This document shows positions 9,678-18,013 of a DNA stretch of 64,000 nt, piece after piece. Location: contig JAGATC010000010.1 of the NCBI GenBank assembly GCA_017621455.1, forward strand, positions 62,001-126,000, read 5' to 3'. The stretch is from Alistipes sp. GTDB taxonomy: Bacteria; Bacteroidota; Bacteroidia; Bacteroidales; Rikenellaceae. How positions within the stretch are numbered: position 1 is the first letter of the stretch; each line of letters starts with the position of its first letter. The position numbers and the translations under genes are program-made. Below the pieces are notes generated by a model, which searched no databases, was not told where the DNA came from, and saw nothing but the letters and a program-made list of their open reading frames with translations.

Positions 9678-10163
9678 ATGGCAATTGTTTCATGTCCTAA
9701 CTGCGGTAAGGCTGTATCGGATTTGGCTGCTGCATGTCCACATTGTGGTAGCCAGTTGCATGGTGCTCAGCCACAACCACAGCCACAGCCACAACCACAA
9801 CCTCAGCCACAACCCTATCAGCAACCAGTGAAGCCACAGGCGCCCACTACGGCTAAGCCAGACTCAAATTTGGGTCTCGCTATCGCTGGTACGATCTTAT
9901 GCTGGCCTTTTGGTATTGCCGCCATTCATAAGGCTGCGAAGGTGGATGTACTCTGGGCTGAGGGTCGCTACAGCGAGGCCACCTCTATGTCGGCATCGGC
10001 ACGCAAGAGCGGTATGTTAGCACTTATCTTGGGTATTGTCTTGTATGTAGTTGTATTTATCGGTTACATCGCAATGTGGGACGAGATCTTCGGTTACAAT
10101 GACTACTACGATGAGTATTACTACGATGACTACTACTATGACGACTACGACTATTACTATTAG
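9678..10163 (+). CDS. Zinc-ribbon, CD225/dispanin-like membrane protein
   Basis: 161 residues in four parts. A zinc ribbon with two CxxC knuckles (CPNCGKAV... CPHCGSQL) is followed by a Pro-Gln dipeptide tract encoded by a short tandem DNA repeat (9769-9828). Next come two membrane helices flanking a basic/Ala loop (LGLAIAGTILCWPFGIAAI, HKAAKVDVLWAEGRYSEA, then LALILGIVLYVVVFIGYIA); this helix-VxxLxxxGxYxxA-helix arrangement is characteristic of the CD225/dispanin family. The tail is almost entirely Asp and Tyr. Function unknown. It follows the AT-rich helicase but its own codons look like the host's. A hairpin terminator comes right after it. Confidence 0.75.
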   Translation: MAIVSCPNCGKAVSDLAAACPHCGSQLHGAQPQPQPQPQPQPQPQPYQQPVKPQAPTTAKPDSNLGLAIAGTILCWPFGIAAIHKAAKVDVLWAEGRYSEATSMSASARKSGMLALILGIVLYVVVFIGYIAMWDEIFGYNDYYDEYYYDDYYYDDYDYYY

Positions 10164-10182
10164 TTTGTAGAACAGCAAGTTA

Positions 10183-10214
10183 AAGATATGGGGTGCCTCG
10201 GCATCCCATATCTT
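10183..10214 (+). terminator. Hairpin after zinc-ribbon gene
   Basis: A 15-bp stem with one mismatch: AAGATATGGGGTGCC (10183-10197) against GGCATCCCATATCTT (10200-10214), loop of two bases. Confidence 0.65.
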
Positions 10215-10241
10215 ATTTGATATGTCCTGCATGCGGAGCGC

Positions 10242-10834
10242 TGAGCGGGACTCGAATGGCACAGCCATAGAGCCGATACCTTATAAGATAAAGCGGAGGG
10301 CTAACAGCCCGAGCAATAAATCATACTTCTATCGGCTCAACCCGCCCCTAAGTGAGAGTCGCGCTCTGGGGGGGGTGCGAGGCTAAACGCTATGCGTTGA
10401 GGATGTATGGCTAAAGGGTGTGAGCTTGCTCACGTATCCCTTTGGTCTTACATCCTCCAATAGTCTACAGACTATACCTCGCAAACAACCATAACAAAAA
10501 AAGGCAGTTGCCACAAAGCAACCGCCCTCGAGAGCCTTGAGCGGGACTCGAATGGCTATAGCCATAGAGCCGATACCTTATAAAATAAAGCGGAGGGCTA
10601 ACAGCCCGAGCAATAAATCATACTCCTATCGGCTCAACCCGTCCCTAAGTGAGAGTCGCGCTCTGGGTAGCAAGTTTGCGAGGTCAAACGCTATGCGTTG
10701 AGGATGTATGGCTAAAGGGTGTGAGCTTGCTCACGTACCCCTTTGGTCTTACATCCTCCAATAGTCTACAGACTATACCTCGCAAACAACCATAACAAAA
10801 AAAGGCAGTTGCCACAAAGCAACTGCCCCTCCAG
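10242..10834 (-). repeat. Two tandem copies of a ~296-bp structured repeat carrying a tRNA-Thr 3' end
   Basis: Copy 1 begins at 10242 and copy 2 at 10538; the motif recurs a third time at 10840 inside the real tRNA-Thr gene. The copies are nearly identical, differing by scattered substitutions and a short indel in a G-run. Read on the minus strand, copy 2 carries the tRNA-Thr 3' end (TTCGAGTCCCGCTCAAGG) followed by a duplicate of the tRNA terminator; copy 1 keeps only about 15 bases of it. Each unit then has nested inverted repeats: TGCGAGG/CCTCGCA enclosing AACGC-TAT-GCGTT, GGATGTA/TACATCC with inner GTGAGC/GCTCAC, and TAGTCTACAGACTA. A second domain has GAGCCGATA/TATCGGCTC around GGGCT-AAC-AGCCC. 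No protein is supported in either strand. Confidence 0.75.
10798..10829 (-). terminator. Rho-independent terminator of tRNA-Thr
   Basis: On the minus strand GGCAGTTGC, a six-base loop, GCAACTGCC and a run of seven T. It lies immediately after the tRNA. An almost identical copy is at about 10496-10526 in the adjacent repeat. Confidence 0.8.
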
Positions 10835-10907
10835 AGCCTTGAGCGGGACTCGAACCCGCGACCCCTTCATTACGAATGAAGTGCTCTACCGACTGAGCTA
10901 TTAAGGC
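10835..10907 (-). tRNA. tRNA-Thr (CGT anticodon)
   Basis: The minus-strand sequence folds as a 73-nt cloverleaf. The acceptor 5' strand is GCCTTAA and the 3' strand TCAAGGC, with one A-C mismatch. The D arm is GCTC..GAGC, the anticodon stem CTTCA/TGAAG with loop TTCGTAA giving anticodon CGT, and the T arm GCGGGTTCGAGTCCCGC. CCA is not encoded. It reads ACG codons. Confidence 0.93.
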
Positions 10908-10995
10908 GTCCTAATGGTCAAACTTTTGGTTTGACGATGCAAATATCGTAAATTTTTATTAAATTCGCATCATTAAAGGACAAAAAATTAGCCTC

Positions 10996-12429
10996 ATGAT
11001 TACTTTTTGTATATGCCTTGCCGTGCTTGTTGCCGCCTATTTCCTCTATGGAGGTCTGCTTAGCCGCGTTGCGAAATTGGATAAAGGTGCCGACGTGCCG
11101 TCAAAGACGATGTACGACGGTGTGGACTATATGCCGCTGCCGCGTTGGCGCATCTTCCTTATTCAGCTGCTCAATATTGCGGGTACGGGTCCCATCTTTG
11201 GTGCCATATTAGGTGCTTGCTATGGCCCCGTGGCATTCCTGTGGATTACGCTCGGCGGCATACTTATGGGTGCTATGCACGACTTCTTTGCGGGTGTTAT
11301 CTCGTTGCGCAATGGCGGCAAGAGCCTTCCTGAGACCATAGGCAAGTATCTCGGTGGTGGCATGCGTAAGTTCTCGTTGGTGGTGATACCGATACTCATG
11401 CTGCTTGTGGGTGGTGTCTTTATCGTGACGCCCTCGAAGATTCTTGCATCTATGACCGACATCCCCTATATGTGGTGGGTGGGTATCGTCATCGTCTACT
11501 ACTTTGTGGCTACGATTATGCCTGTCGACAAGATTATAGGCAAGATATACCCCATCTTTGGTGCTGCTCTTATATTGATGGCGCTGGCGATGTTTGGCGT
11601 GATACTCTTTGGCAACTATAGCGTGCCAGAGCTTAATACGCTCGACAACATGCACTATAATGCGGAGAATCTTCCCATTGTGCCTACGCTATTTATAAGC
11701 ATTGCGTGTGGTGCTATCTCGGGCTTCCACGCCACGCAGTCGCCACTTATGGCGCGCTGTATGACCTCGGAGACGCAGGCACGCCCCATCTTCTTTGGCG
11801 CCATGATCTCGGAGTCTATTATCGCTCTTATCTGGGCAGCTGTGGCTATGGCATTCTTTGGTGGCGTCGAGGGCTTGAATGGCTGGATGCAGGATAATGG
11901 CAACGATGCAGGCTTGGCGGTGTCCACAATATCGGTTACTACGTTGGGCGTTGCTGGAAGCATCCTCGCGCTGTTAGGCGTTGTTGCTGCACCCATCACC
12001 TCGGGTGATACGGCCTTTCGCTCGGCACGCCTTATCGTTGCCGATATGCTCAACTTCGACCAGCGACCTATCTGGAAGCGTCTCGCTGTGAGCCTCCCGC
12101 TCTTTGCCGTAGGTGTAGGTATCGCCTTTGTCGACTTCGACATCATCTGGCGCTACTTCGCCTGGTCGAACCAGGCGCTCTCGGTGCTTACGCTGTGGAT
12201 GATTACGGCATGGCTTATGCGCCGTCGTAGCCGTGCGAGCTGGCTGGCGCTCATCCCCGCGATGATTATGACATATATATGCTCGTCGTTTGTCTTTGTG
12301 TCGGACCAGTTTATCGGCATGGGGGCTTGTGACCTGGCATATATCTACGGTGGCGCCGTTACGGCCATAGTTTCAGGATTGTTAATGCTTAAAATAGTTA
12401 AGGATGTCAAACGCGGAGCTGCGATTTAA
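10996..12429 (+). CDS. cstA: Carbon starvation protein CstA family transporter
   Basis: A polytopic membrane protein of 477 residues, about two thirds the length of Escherichia coli CstA but normal for the short form found in Bacteroidetes. The family signature LNIAGTGPIFGAILGACYGP is at about residues 53-72, followed by GGILMGAMHDFFAG. About a dozen hydrophobic segments follow. CstA proteins import peptides or pyruvate during carbon limitation; which substrate applies here cannot be read from the sequence. Its 3' end overlaps the next gene by 26 bp, implying translational coupling. Confidence 0.88.
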   Translation: MITFCICLAVLVAAYFLYGGLLSRVAKLDKGADVPSKTMYDGVDYMPLPRWRIFLIQLLNIAGTGPIFGAILGACYGPVAFLWITLGGILMGAMHDFFAGVISLRNGGKSLPETIGKYLGGGMRKFSLVVIPILMLLVGGVFIVTPSKILASMTDIPYMWWVGIVIVYYFVATIMPVDKIIGKIYPIFGAALILMALAMFGVILFGNYSVPELNTLDNMHYNAENLPIVPTLFISIACGAISGFHATQSPLMARCMTSETQARPIFFGAMISESIIALIWAAVAMAFFGGVEGLNGWMQDNGNDAGLAVSTISVTTLGVAGSILALLGVVAAPITSGDTAFRSARLIVADMLNFDQRPIWKRLAVSLPLFAVGVGIAFVDFDIIWRYFAWSNQALSVLTLWMITAWLMRRRSRASWLALIPAMIMTYICSSFVFVSDQFIGMGACDLAYIYGGAVTAIVSGLLMLKIVKDVKRGAAI

Positions 12430-13096
12430 CCCCACCGAGGATCAGACCTTCGAGCTTGTGGGTGGTGGAAAGTATAATTTTGTGCGCACCAAGGAGCATG
12501 TAGATGAGTTGGATGCTTCGGGGCGCTATAGTGAGGCTTGCGAGGCACGCTTCCAGGCCTTTCAGCTGCTTGTGGATGCGCTGCCCGAGGATGAGGCTAT
12601 GGTGCTTCGCTGGGAGCACGCCAATAGCCGCGCTGCTATGATGCTGCTTCACGGCTCGGCCGTCGACCACTTCCGCATCGGCGACTTGGAGATGGCCATG
12701 GCACAGCTGGAGATGCTGCTCGACTGCGACCCTGAGGATCACCTCGAGGGCGTTAACCTGTTGTCGTTGTGCTACGTAGCCATGGAGGAGTGGGATGCGT
12801 ACGACGATGTAGTCATTGACCTAACGGATAAATCTGCGGAGGCGGTTATTGTGCGTCTGTGGGCGGAGTATATGCGTGGTGGTGAGATAGATGGCGCACT
12901 AAGGTCGCTGCTCAAGTCGCGCCATAAGGCATATTATGCCGAGTTTACCGCCGTGGAACACCCCGATGATGAGGCCTTCCGCCGCGATATTATGTCGGAG
13001 CGACCATCGCAGGAGGCGCAGGCACGCGAGTGGTGGCTGCTGACAGAGCCCCTGTGGGCCGAGTTCCCCGAGTTTATTGAGGCACTCAAAAAGTAA
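12404..13096 (+). CDS. Helical-repeat (TPR-like) protein of unknown function
   Basis: A 230-residue soluble protein rich in Ala, Glu and Leu, without a signal peptide. The segment from about 75 to 130 (GDLEMAMAQLEMLLDCDPEDHLEGVNLLSLCYVAMEEWDAY) has the paired-helix spacing of tetratricopeptide repeats. I do not recognise a specific family. The start at 12404 lies inside the end of the cstA-like gene, so the two are probably coexpressed. It could be a cytoplasmic partner of that transporter, but only position supports this. Confidence 0.8.
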   Translation: MSNAELRFNPTEDQTFELVGGGKYNFVRTKEHVDELDASGRYSEACEARFQAFQLLVDALPEDEAMVLRWEHANSRAAMMLLHGSAVDHFRIGDLEMAMAQLEMLLDCDPEDHLEGVNLLSLCYVAMEEWDAYDDVVIDLTDKSAEAVIVRLWAEYMRGGEIDGALRSLLKSRHKAYYAEFTAVEHPDDEAFRRDIMSERPSQEAQAREWWLLTEPLWAEFPEFIEALKK

Positions 13097-13147
13097 TAGT
13101 TCCGCTTGAGACAATAAGATAAGTAAAAACCTAAAGGCAAAATAAGT

Positions 13148-13972
13148 ATGTTTGAGAAGGAGAGATTGATTATAGAGGAGGCGTGGGAGCGTCGTGAGCT
13201 CTTGGCTGAGGATGCTACACGCGAGGCTATTAGATGTGTTGTGGAGGCTGTAGATAAGGGCAAGTTACGCTGTGCCGAGCCTATCGACGCGGAGAATAGC
13301 CTCTGGCAGGTGAACGAGTGGGTTAAGAAGGCCATCATTATGTACTTCCCCATTCAGACTATGCGTACTATGACGGCGGGTGAGCTGGAGTGGTACGACA
13401 AGATGGAGTTGAAGCGTGGCTACGAGGAACTTGGCGTAAGGGTTGTGCCCCACGCTGTGGCACGCTATGGCGCCTATATCGCCCCTGGCGCTATACTTAT
13501 GCCCTCGTATGTTAATATCGGCGCCTATGTCGATAGCGGCACCATGGTCGACACGTGGGCTACAGTAGGTTCATGTGCGCAGATTGGTAAGAACGTGCAC
13601 CTAAGTGGTGGTGTAGGCATCGGTGGCGTGTTGGAGCCAGTGCAGGCATCGCCCGTGATTATCGAGGACAACTGCTTTATCGGCTCGCGCTCTATCGTTG
13701 TGGAGGGTGCTCACGTATGCCGCGAGGCGGTGCTCGGCTCAAATACAGTCATCACAGGCTCGACACATATCATCGACGTCACGGGCGAGGAGCCAGTGGA
13801 GTATAAGGGCTACGTACCCCCACGCTCGGTAGTGGTATCCGGCACCTATACTAAGAAGTTCCCTGCGGGAGAGTATGGCGTGCAGTGCGCCCTCATCATT
13901 GGCCGCCGCAAGGAGTCTACCGATAAGAAGACGTCACTCAACGACGCTCTGCGCGACTTCGCTATATCGTAG
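13148..13972 (+). CDS. dapD: Tetrahydrodipicolinate N-succinyltransferase
   Basis: Transfers succinyl from succinyl-CoA to tetrahydrodipicolinate in lysine and diaminopimelate synthesis. The 274 residues match the family. An N-terminal helical domain is followed by a left-handed beta-helix of hexapeptide repeats from about residue 105 (RYGAYIAPGAILMPSYVNIG, AYVDSGTMVDTWATVGSCAQ, IEDNCFIGSRSIVVEGAHV). The basic, Lys-rich C-terminal region (TKKFPAGEYG...RRKESTDKKTSLNDALR) is typical. A strong convergent terminator follows. Confidence 0.95.
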   Translation: MFEKERLIIEEAWERRELLAEDATREAIRCVVEAVDKGKLRCAEPIDAENSLWQVNEWVKKAIIMYFPIQTMRTMTAGELEWYDKMELKRGYEELGVRVVPHAVARYGAYIAPGAILMPSYVNIGAYVDSGTMVDTWATVGSCAQIGKNVHLSGGVGIGGVLEPVQASPVIIEDNCFIGSRSIVVEGAHVCREAVLGSNTVITGSTHIIDVTGEEPVEYKGYVPPRSVVVSGTYTKKFPAGEYGVQCALIIGRRKESTDKKTSLNDALRDFAIS

Positions 13973-13990
13973 CGATGATGCAAATATAAG

Positions 13991-14032
13991 GAATTAGCCC
14001 CTGCAAACTTCAATGCTTGCAGGGGCTAATTC
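13991..14032. terminator. Bidirectional terminator between dapD and upp
   Basis: A perfect 16-bp stem (13991-14006 with 14017-14032, GAATTAGCCCCTGCAA and its complement) around a 10-base loop, between convergent genes. Confidence 0.85.
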
Positions 14033-14051
14033 TTAATCTAAGCGCGGTCTA

Positions 14052-14705
14052 TTACAGCTTTACACCATACGCCAAGTCGCCAGCATCACCAATGCCTGGC
14101 ACGATATAGGACTTTGACGTAAGCTCAGGGTCTACCGAGGCACACCACAAGGTGCACTTCTCGGGATTGGTGTGCTTAAGCACATAGTCTACACCCTGCT
14201 CCGAGGCGAAGGCCGCAGCAAAGTGGGTATGCTCGGGCTCGCCAGCACGACGAATCAATGCGTCGTAGACGAGCATCAACGAGGTGCCCGTGGCAAGCAT
14301 GGGGTCGACAAGAATGAGGGTCTTGCCCGTAAGCGACGAGGTAGAGACATACTCCACATCCACGATAAACGAGCTATCGGGACGGCTCTTACGGTATGCC
14401 GACACGAAGCCGTTGTCAGCATCGTCGAAGTAGTTCAAGAAGCCCTGATGGAAGGGAAGACCTGCACGCAGGATGGTGGCTACAACAACCTTGTCCGAGA
14501 TCTCCTCCACGCGAGCAACGCCCAGTGGGGTCTCCACCATGCGAGTCTTGTAGTTAAGCTTCTTCGAGATCTCGTATGCCATAATCTCTGCCACACGCTC
14601 CATATTGCGACGGAAACGCATTGAGTCGCCCTGAACGCTCTTGTCGCGCATCTGGGCAAGGAACTTATTGAGAATAGTGTTCTCGTGGTTGAGTATCTTT
14701 ACCAT
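14052..14705 (-). CDS. upp: Uracil phosphoribosyltransferase
   Basis: Pyrimidine salvage: uracil plus PRPP gives UMP. 217 residues. The type I PRTase PRPP-binding loop is VDPMLATGTSLML (about 131-143). The uracil-binding C-terminal motif reads YIVPGIGDAGDLAYG. An N-terminal segment with paired Arg residues (DSMRFRRNMERVAEIMAYEI) replaces the usual TKHK region, as in other Bacteroidetes Upp. It lies 27 bp downstream of hflX and is probably its cotranscribed partner. Confidence 0.93.
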   Translation of the reverse strand: MVKILNHENTILNKFLAQMRDKSVQGDSMRFRRNMERVAEIMAYEISKKLNYKTRMVETPLGVARVEEISDKVVVATILRAGLPFHQGFLNYFDDADNGFVSAYRKSRPDSSFIVDVEYVSTSSLTGKTLILVDPMLATGTSLMLVYDALIRRAGEPEHTHFAAAFASEQGVDYVLKHTNPEKCTLWCASVDPELTSKSYIVPGIGDAGDLAYGVKL

Positions 14706-14732
14706 AGTCGTATAGGTTTAGTTATCAGCGTA

Positions 14733-15965
14733 TTAGTATAGGAAGTTGTTGAACGGATAGCGTCCTGCGTGTATCTCGCGCACCATGCCGTAGAGATCCG
14801 TGCGGAGCTTATCCACACCCGTCTTATCGCGTGCCGAGATAAAGATGCAGGGGGTGTTAGCCTTAGCAATCCAGCTCTTCTTAAGGTCGTCCAACGACAT
14901 ATTCTCCTTCGTTGCAGGCGTGAGGTCATCCTCCTCCTTGGGAGTGTATGTGTAGGCATCTATCTTGTTGAAGATAAGGAATGTAGGCTTGTCACCAGCA
15001 CCAATGTCTGCCAATGTCTGCTTCACCACTGCTATCTGGTCCTCGAAGCCCGGGTGCGAAATGTCCACAACGTGTAGCAATAGGTCCGCCTCGCGCACCT
15101 CGTCCAGCGTCGACTTAAACGACTCGATAAGCTCGGTGGGGAGCTTACGGATGAAACCTACGGTGTCCGACATAAGGAATGGCAGGTTGTCGAAGACCAC
15201 CTTACGCACCGTGGTGTCGAGCGTCGCAAAGAGCTTGTTCTCGGCAAATACCTCGCTCTTCGATAGTAGGTTCATCAGCGTAGACTTACCTACGTTGGTG
15301 TAGCCCACCAGTGCCACGCGCACCATCTGGCCACGATTTGAGCGCTGCACAGCCATCTGGCGGTCTATCTTCTTGAGGTCCTCCTTAAGTTTCGATATGC
15401 GGTTACGCACGATACGGCGGTCGGTCTCGATCTCGCGCTCACCGGCACCACCACGCGTTCCTGTGCCACCGCGCTGACGCTCAAGGTGTGTCCAGAGACC
15501 TGCCAAGCGGGGGAGCATATACTCATGCTGTGCAAGCTCCACCTGCGTCTTAGCATAGGCCGTCTGCGCGCGCGACATAAAGATGTCGAGGATGAGGCGT
15601 GTGCGGTCCATGATACGGCAGGGCATTGCCTGCTCGATATTACGTGTCTGTGCGGGCGAGAGCTCGTCGTCAAAGATGGCGACGTCAATCTCGTTCTCCT
15701 TACACCATAGGGCAATCTCCTCGAGCTTACCAGGGCCCACATATATCTTCGACAGGGGCTGTGGCAGACGCTGTGTGAAGCGCTTGACGCTACGTATGTT
15801 TGCCGTCTCGGCCAGGAACTCTAATTCGTCGAGGTATTCCATGGCGGTATCGGGGTTTTGGCTATCGCGAATAACCGCAACCAACACGGCACGTGTTTCG
15901 CGCTCCTCAACCGTAGGCTGTGGCTCCTCGCGGCGGCGCTTGATGCTTACCTTCTCCTCTTTCAT
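14733..15965 (-). CDS. hflX: GTPase HflX
   Basis: A ribosome-associated GTPase that splits or rescues stalled 70S ribosomes. 410 residues. The N-terminal HflX domain includes FDDELSPAQTRNIEQ and the Gly-rich linker RQRGGTGTRGGAGEREIETDRR. The G domain has G1 GYTNVGKSTLMN, G3 DTVGFI and G4 NKID. The start ATG follows a short leader. upp is downstream. Confidence 0.95.
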   Translation of the reverse strand: MKEEKVSIKRRREEPQPTVEERETRAVLVAVIRDSQNPDTAMEYLDELEFLAETANIRSVKRFTQRLPQPLSKIYVGPGKLEEIALWCKENEIDVAIFDDELSPAQTRNIEQAMPCRIMDRTRLILDIFMSRAQTAYAKTQVELAQHEYMLPRLAGLWTHLERQRGGTGTRGGAGEREIETDRRIVRNRISKLKEDLKKIDRQMAVQRSNRGQMVRVALVGYTNVGKSTLMNLLSKSEVFAENKLFATLDTTVRKVVFDNLPFLMSDTVGFIRKLPTELIESFKSTLDEVREADLLLHVVDISHPGFEDQIAVVKQTLADIGAGDKPTFLIFNKIDAYTYTPKEEDDLTPATKENMSLDDLKKSWIAKANTPCIFISARDKTGVDKLRTDLYGMVREIHAGRYPFNNFLY

Positions 15966-15991
15966 CTATTAGTTATATACCTTATATAAAT

Positions 15992-16030
15992 AAGTAACGC
16001 ACGAAAACATTCCCGTTACGTGCGTTACTT
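15992..16030 (-). terminator. Terminator after tonB
   Basis: A perfect 12-bp stem: AAGTAACGCACG (15992-16003) and its complement (16019-16030), loop 15 bases, just downstream of the tonB stop on the minus strand. It sits between tonB and hflX on the same strand, so it separates the two units. Confidence 0.75.
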
Positions 16031-16052
16031 CTGTTTCAACTTGACAGCCTCG

Positions 16053-16754
16053 TTACTGCTGGATTACGAATCGTACGGGCATTGTGAATGATACCTTCAC
16101 AGCCTTACCACGCTGCTTACCAGGCTTCCAACCTCTCTTAAGCTTGTTACCCTCCTGGAGTACTGCGATGGTAGCATCTGAAAGGGTCTTATCGGGAGAC
16201 TGGAGCACTTTGAAGTTAGACATCTTACCATCGGGGCCTACGACGAACTGAACAACGACGTTACCCTGGATGCCGTTCTCAAGAGCGATCTGAGGATACT
16301 TAACGTTCTGCTGTACCCAGTTACGGAACTCGGGAAGACCGCCACCCTGGAATGTAGGCATCTCCTCTACAGTTACGAAGATCTCCTCCTCCTCGATCTC
16401 CTCCTCCTTCTCCTCGATTACGATCTCGAAGTCGTCAAACTCATCAGCATCATCGGTGAAGACGATGTTTGTCTCAATCTTCTGGTCGTTAGATACGATG
16501 TTAAGCACGTCGGTTACCACCTGTGCCTGAGCTTTCTGAGGCTGTACCTCTGGCTCGGGCTGATCCTGACGAGTGTTGTCGATAATCTCTACCTCGGTAG
16601 TCTCAGCCTTTGGAGGAGTATACTCACCCAAACTTACCTCGGTGTTGTACCAGAATGCAACATAAACTGCTGCCAATGCAATTGCTAAACCTATAAGAAG
16701 AAATAGTAGTCTATAGTTTTGTAGGTTAGCATTTGGAGATTTTTTAACTTCCAT
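16053..16754 (-). CDS. tonB: TonB-family energy transducer
   Basis: Links the ExbB/ExbD proton channel to outer-membrane TonB-dependent receptors. 233 residues. A short basic cytoplasmic N-terminus is followed by one TM helix (about 14-34, YRLLFLLIGLAIALAAVYVA). A Pro/Glu/Val-rich, very acidic periplasmic spacer contains EEKEEEIEEEEIFVTVEE. The C-terminal TonB domain (about 137-233) has FQGGGLPEFRNWVQQNVKYP and GNVVVQFVVGPDGKMSN. Its likely exbB/exbD partners are at 33-36 kb. Confidence 0.93.
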   Translation of the reverse strand: MEVKKSPNANLQNYRLLFLLIGLAIALAAVYVAFWYNTEVSLGEYTPPKAETTEVEIIDNTRQDQPEPEVQPQKAQAQVVTDVLNIVSNDQKIETNIVFTDDADEFDDFEIVIEEKEEEIEEEEIFVTVEEMPTFQGGGLPEFRNWVQQNVKYPQIALENGIQGNVVVQFVVGPDGKMSNFKVLQSPDKTLSDATIAVLQEGNKLKRGWKPGKQRGKAVKVSFTMPVRFVIQQ

Positions 16755-16879
16755 CTGTTTTATGTTTTTAGTTTTTAATTACTTAGCTACGTAGTGCCGA
16801 ATGTGTATGCTTACTACCATCCACGATGATTGTTGCCTCTTCGTCATGCACGCACGCATAATGCACGCACTACACTACG

Positions 16880-16887
16880 CAAAGATA
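16880..16887 (-). promoter_or_regulatory. -7 element for tonB
   Basis: On the minus strand the sequence is TATCTTTG, an exact Bacteroidetes -7 match, about 125 bp upstream of the tonB start. The leader holds a short GCACGCA-type repeat (about 16850-16870). Confidence 0.55.
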
Positions 16888-16940
16888 TATATAAAATTCC
16901 AAAAAAACTCACTTTAGGCGGAAAAATATTTAATTTTTAT

Positions 16941-16948
16941 TAATTTTG
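16941..16948 (+). promoter_or_regulatory. -7 element for rlmN
   Basis: TAATTTTG fits TAnnTTTG and lies 25 bp upstream of the rlmN start. The -33 box is weak. Confidence 0.5.
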
Positions 16949-16973
16949 TAGTCGGGATTATTGACCAGCCACT

Positions 16974-18002
16974 ATGAATAAGACCATAAAACCGTGCCTT
17001 TATGGCTCGACACTAACCGAGTTAAAAGCTCTCTGTGAACAACTTGAGCTTCCGCGATTTGCCGCCAAGCAGATCGCCGATTGGCTATATCGTCACTTTG
17101 TGACCGATATCGACGCTATGACCAACCTCTCGAAGGTAGCCCGTGAGCGCCTTAAGGAGCATTGCGACCTCGGCTTGTCGGCACCTCTTAAGGTCTCGAC
17201 ATCGGCAGACGGTACAAAAAAATACCTCTTTGCCACATCCGAGGGCGAATATATCGAGTCGGCACTTATCCCCGATGGTGAGCGTATGACCCTCTGCGTA
17301 TCTTCGCAGGCGGGTTGCCGTATGGGGTGCAAATTTTGCGCTACGGGGCGTATGGGCTTTCGTCATCAGCTCCCCGCCACCGAGATTCTCAACCAGATAA
17401 TCTCTATCCCCGAGCGCGATAGGCTCACCAACCTTGTCTTTATGGGTATGGGCGAGCCGTTGGATAATATCGACAACCTTCTGCGCACGCTCGACATCCT
17501 CACCTCGGAGTGGGGCTTGGCGTGGTCGCCTACACGCATCACCGTCTCGACGGCGGGTGTGGCGAAGAACCTGCCCCGACTGCTTGACGAGTCGAAGGTG
17601 CACCTTGCAGTGTCGTTGCACAACCCCTTTCCCGAGGAGCGCCGTGAGATTATGCCCATAGAGAATGCCTACTCGATTAAGGATGTGTGCGATATTCTTC
17701 GCCGCTACGACTTTACGCACCAGCGCCGTGTCTCATTCGAGTATATCGTGTTGGAGGATATGAACTGCTCTGCACGCCATATCAAGGAGCTCTCAAGGTT
17801 GCTCGACGGCATCAAGTGCCGTATCAACCTGATACGTTTTCACAAGATTCCCGACTCGCCATTCTTCTCTCCACCGTTGGAGCGAATTATCGAGTTTCGT
17901 GATACGCTCACCAAGCGCGGTATACAGACTACGTTGCGAGCATCACGTGGCGAGGATATCGAGGCGGCGTGTGGACTTTTGTCAACAGCCGAAAAGAAGT
18001 AA
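16974..18002 (+). CDS. rlmN: 23S rRNA (A2503-C2)/tRNA (A37-C2) methyltransferase RlmN
   Basis: A radical-SAM enzyme that methylates adenine C2 in 23S rRNA and some tRNAs. 342 residues, near the usual length. The radical-SAM cluster motif is CRMGCKFC (CxxxCxxC) within SSQAGCRMGCKFCATGRMG. VFMGMGEPLDN and STAGVAKNLPRL follow. The C-terminal catalytic-cysteine region reads RASRGEDIEAACGLL. It is followed after 11 bp by the GH97 gene, which could be read from the same transcript. Confidence 0.95.
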   Translation: MNKTIKPCLYGSTLTELKALCEQLELPRFAAKQIADWLYRHFVTDIDAMTNLSKVARERLKEHCDLGLSAPLKVSTSADGTKKYLFATSEGEYIESALIPDGERMTLCVSSQAGCRMGCKFCATGRMGFRHQLPATEILNQIISIPERDRLTNLVFMGMGEPLDNIDNLLRTLDILTSEWGLAWSPTRITVSTAGVAKNLPRLLDESKVHLAVSLHNPFPEERREIMPIENAYSIKDVCDILRRYDFTHQRRVSFEYIVLEDMNCSARHIKELSRLLDGIKCRINLIRFHKIPDSPFFSPPLERIIEFRDTLTKRGIQTTLRASRGEDIEAACGLLSTAEKK

Positions 18003-18013
18003 ACGACACTGCC

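Noticed and set aside
9769..9828. Possible CRISPR-like short repeats in the zinc-ribbon gene
   Set aside because: They are in-frame Pro-Gln codons with no spacers; no CRISPR array or cas gene was seen anywhere in the window.
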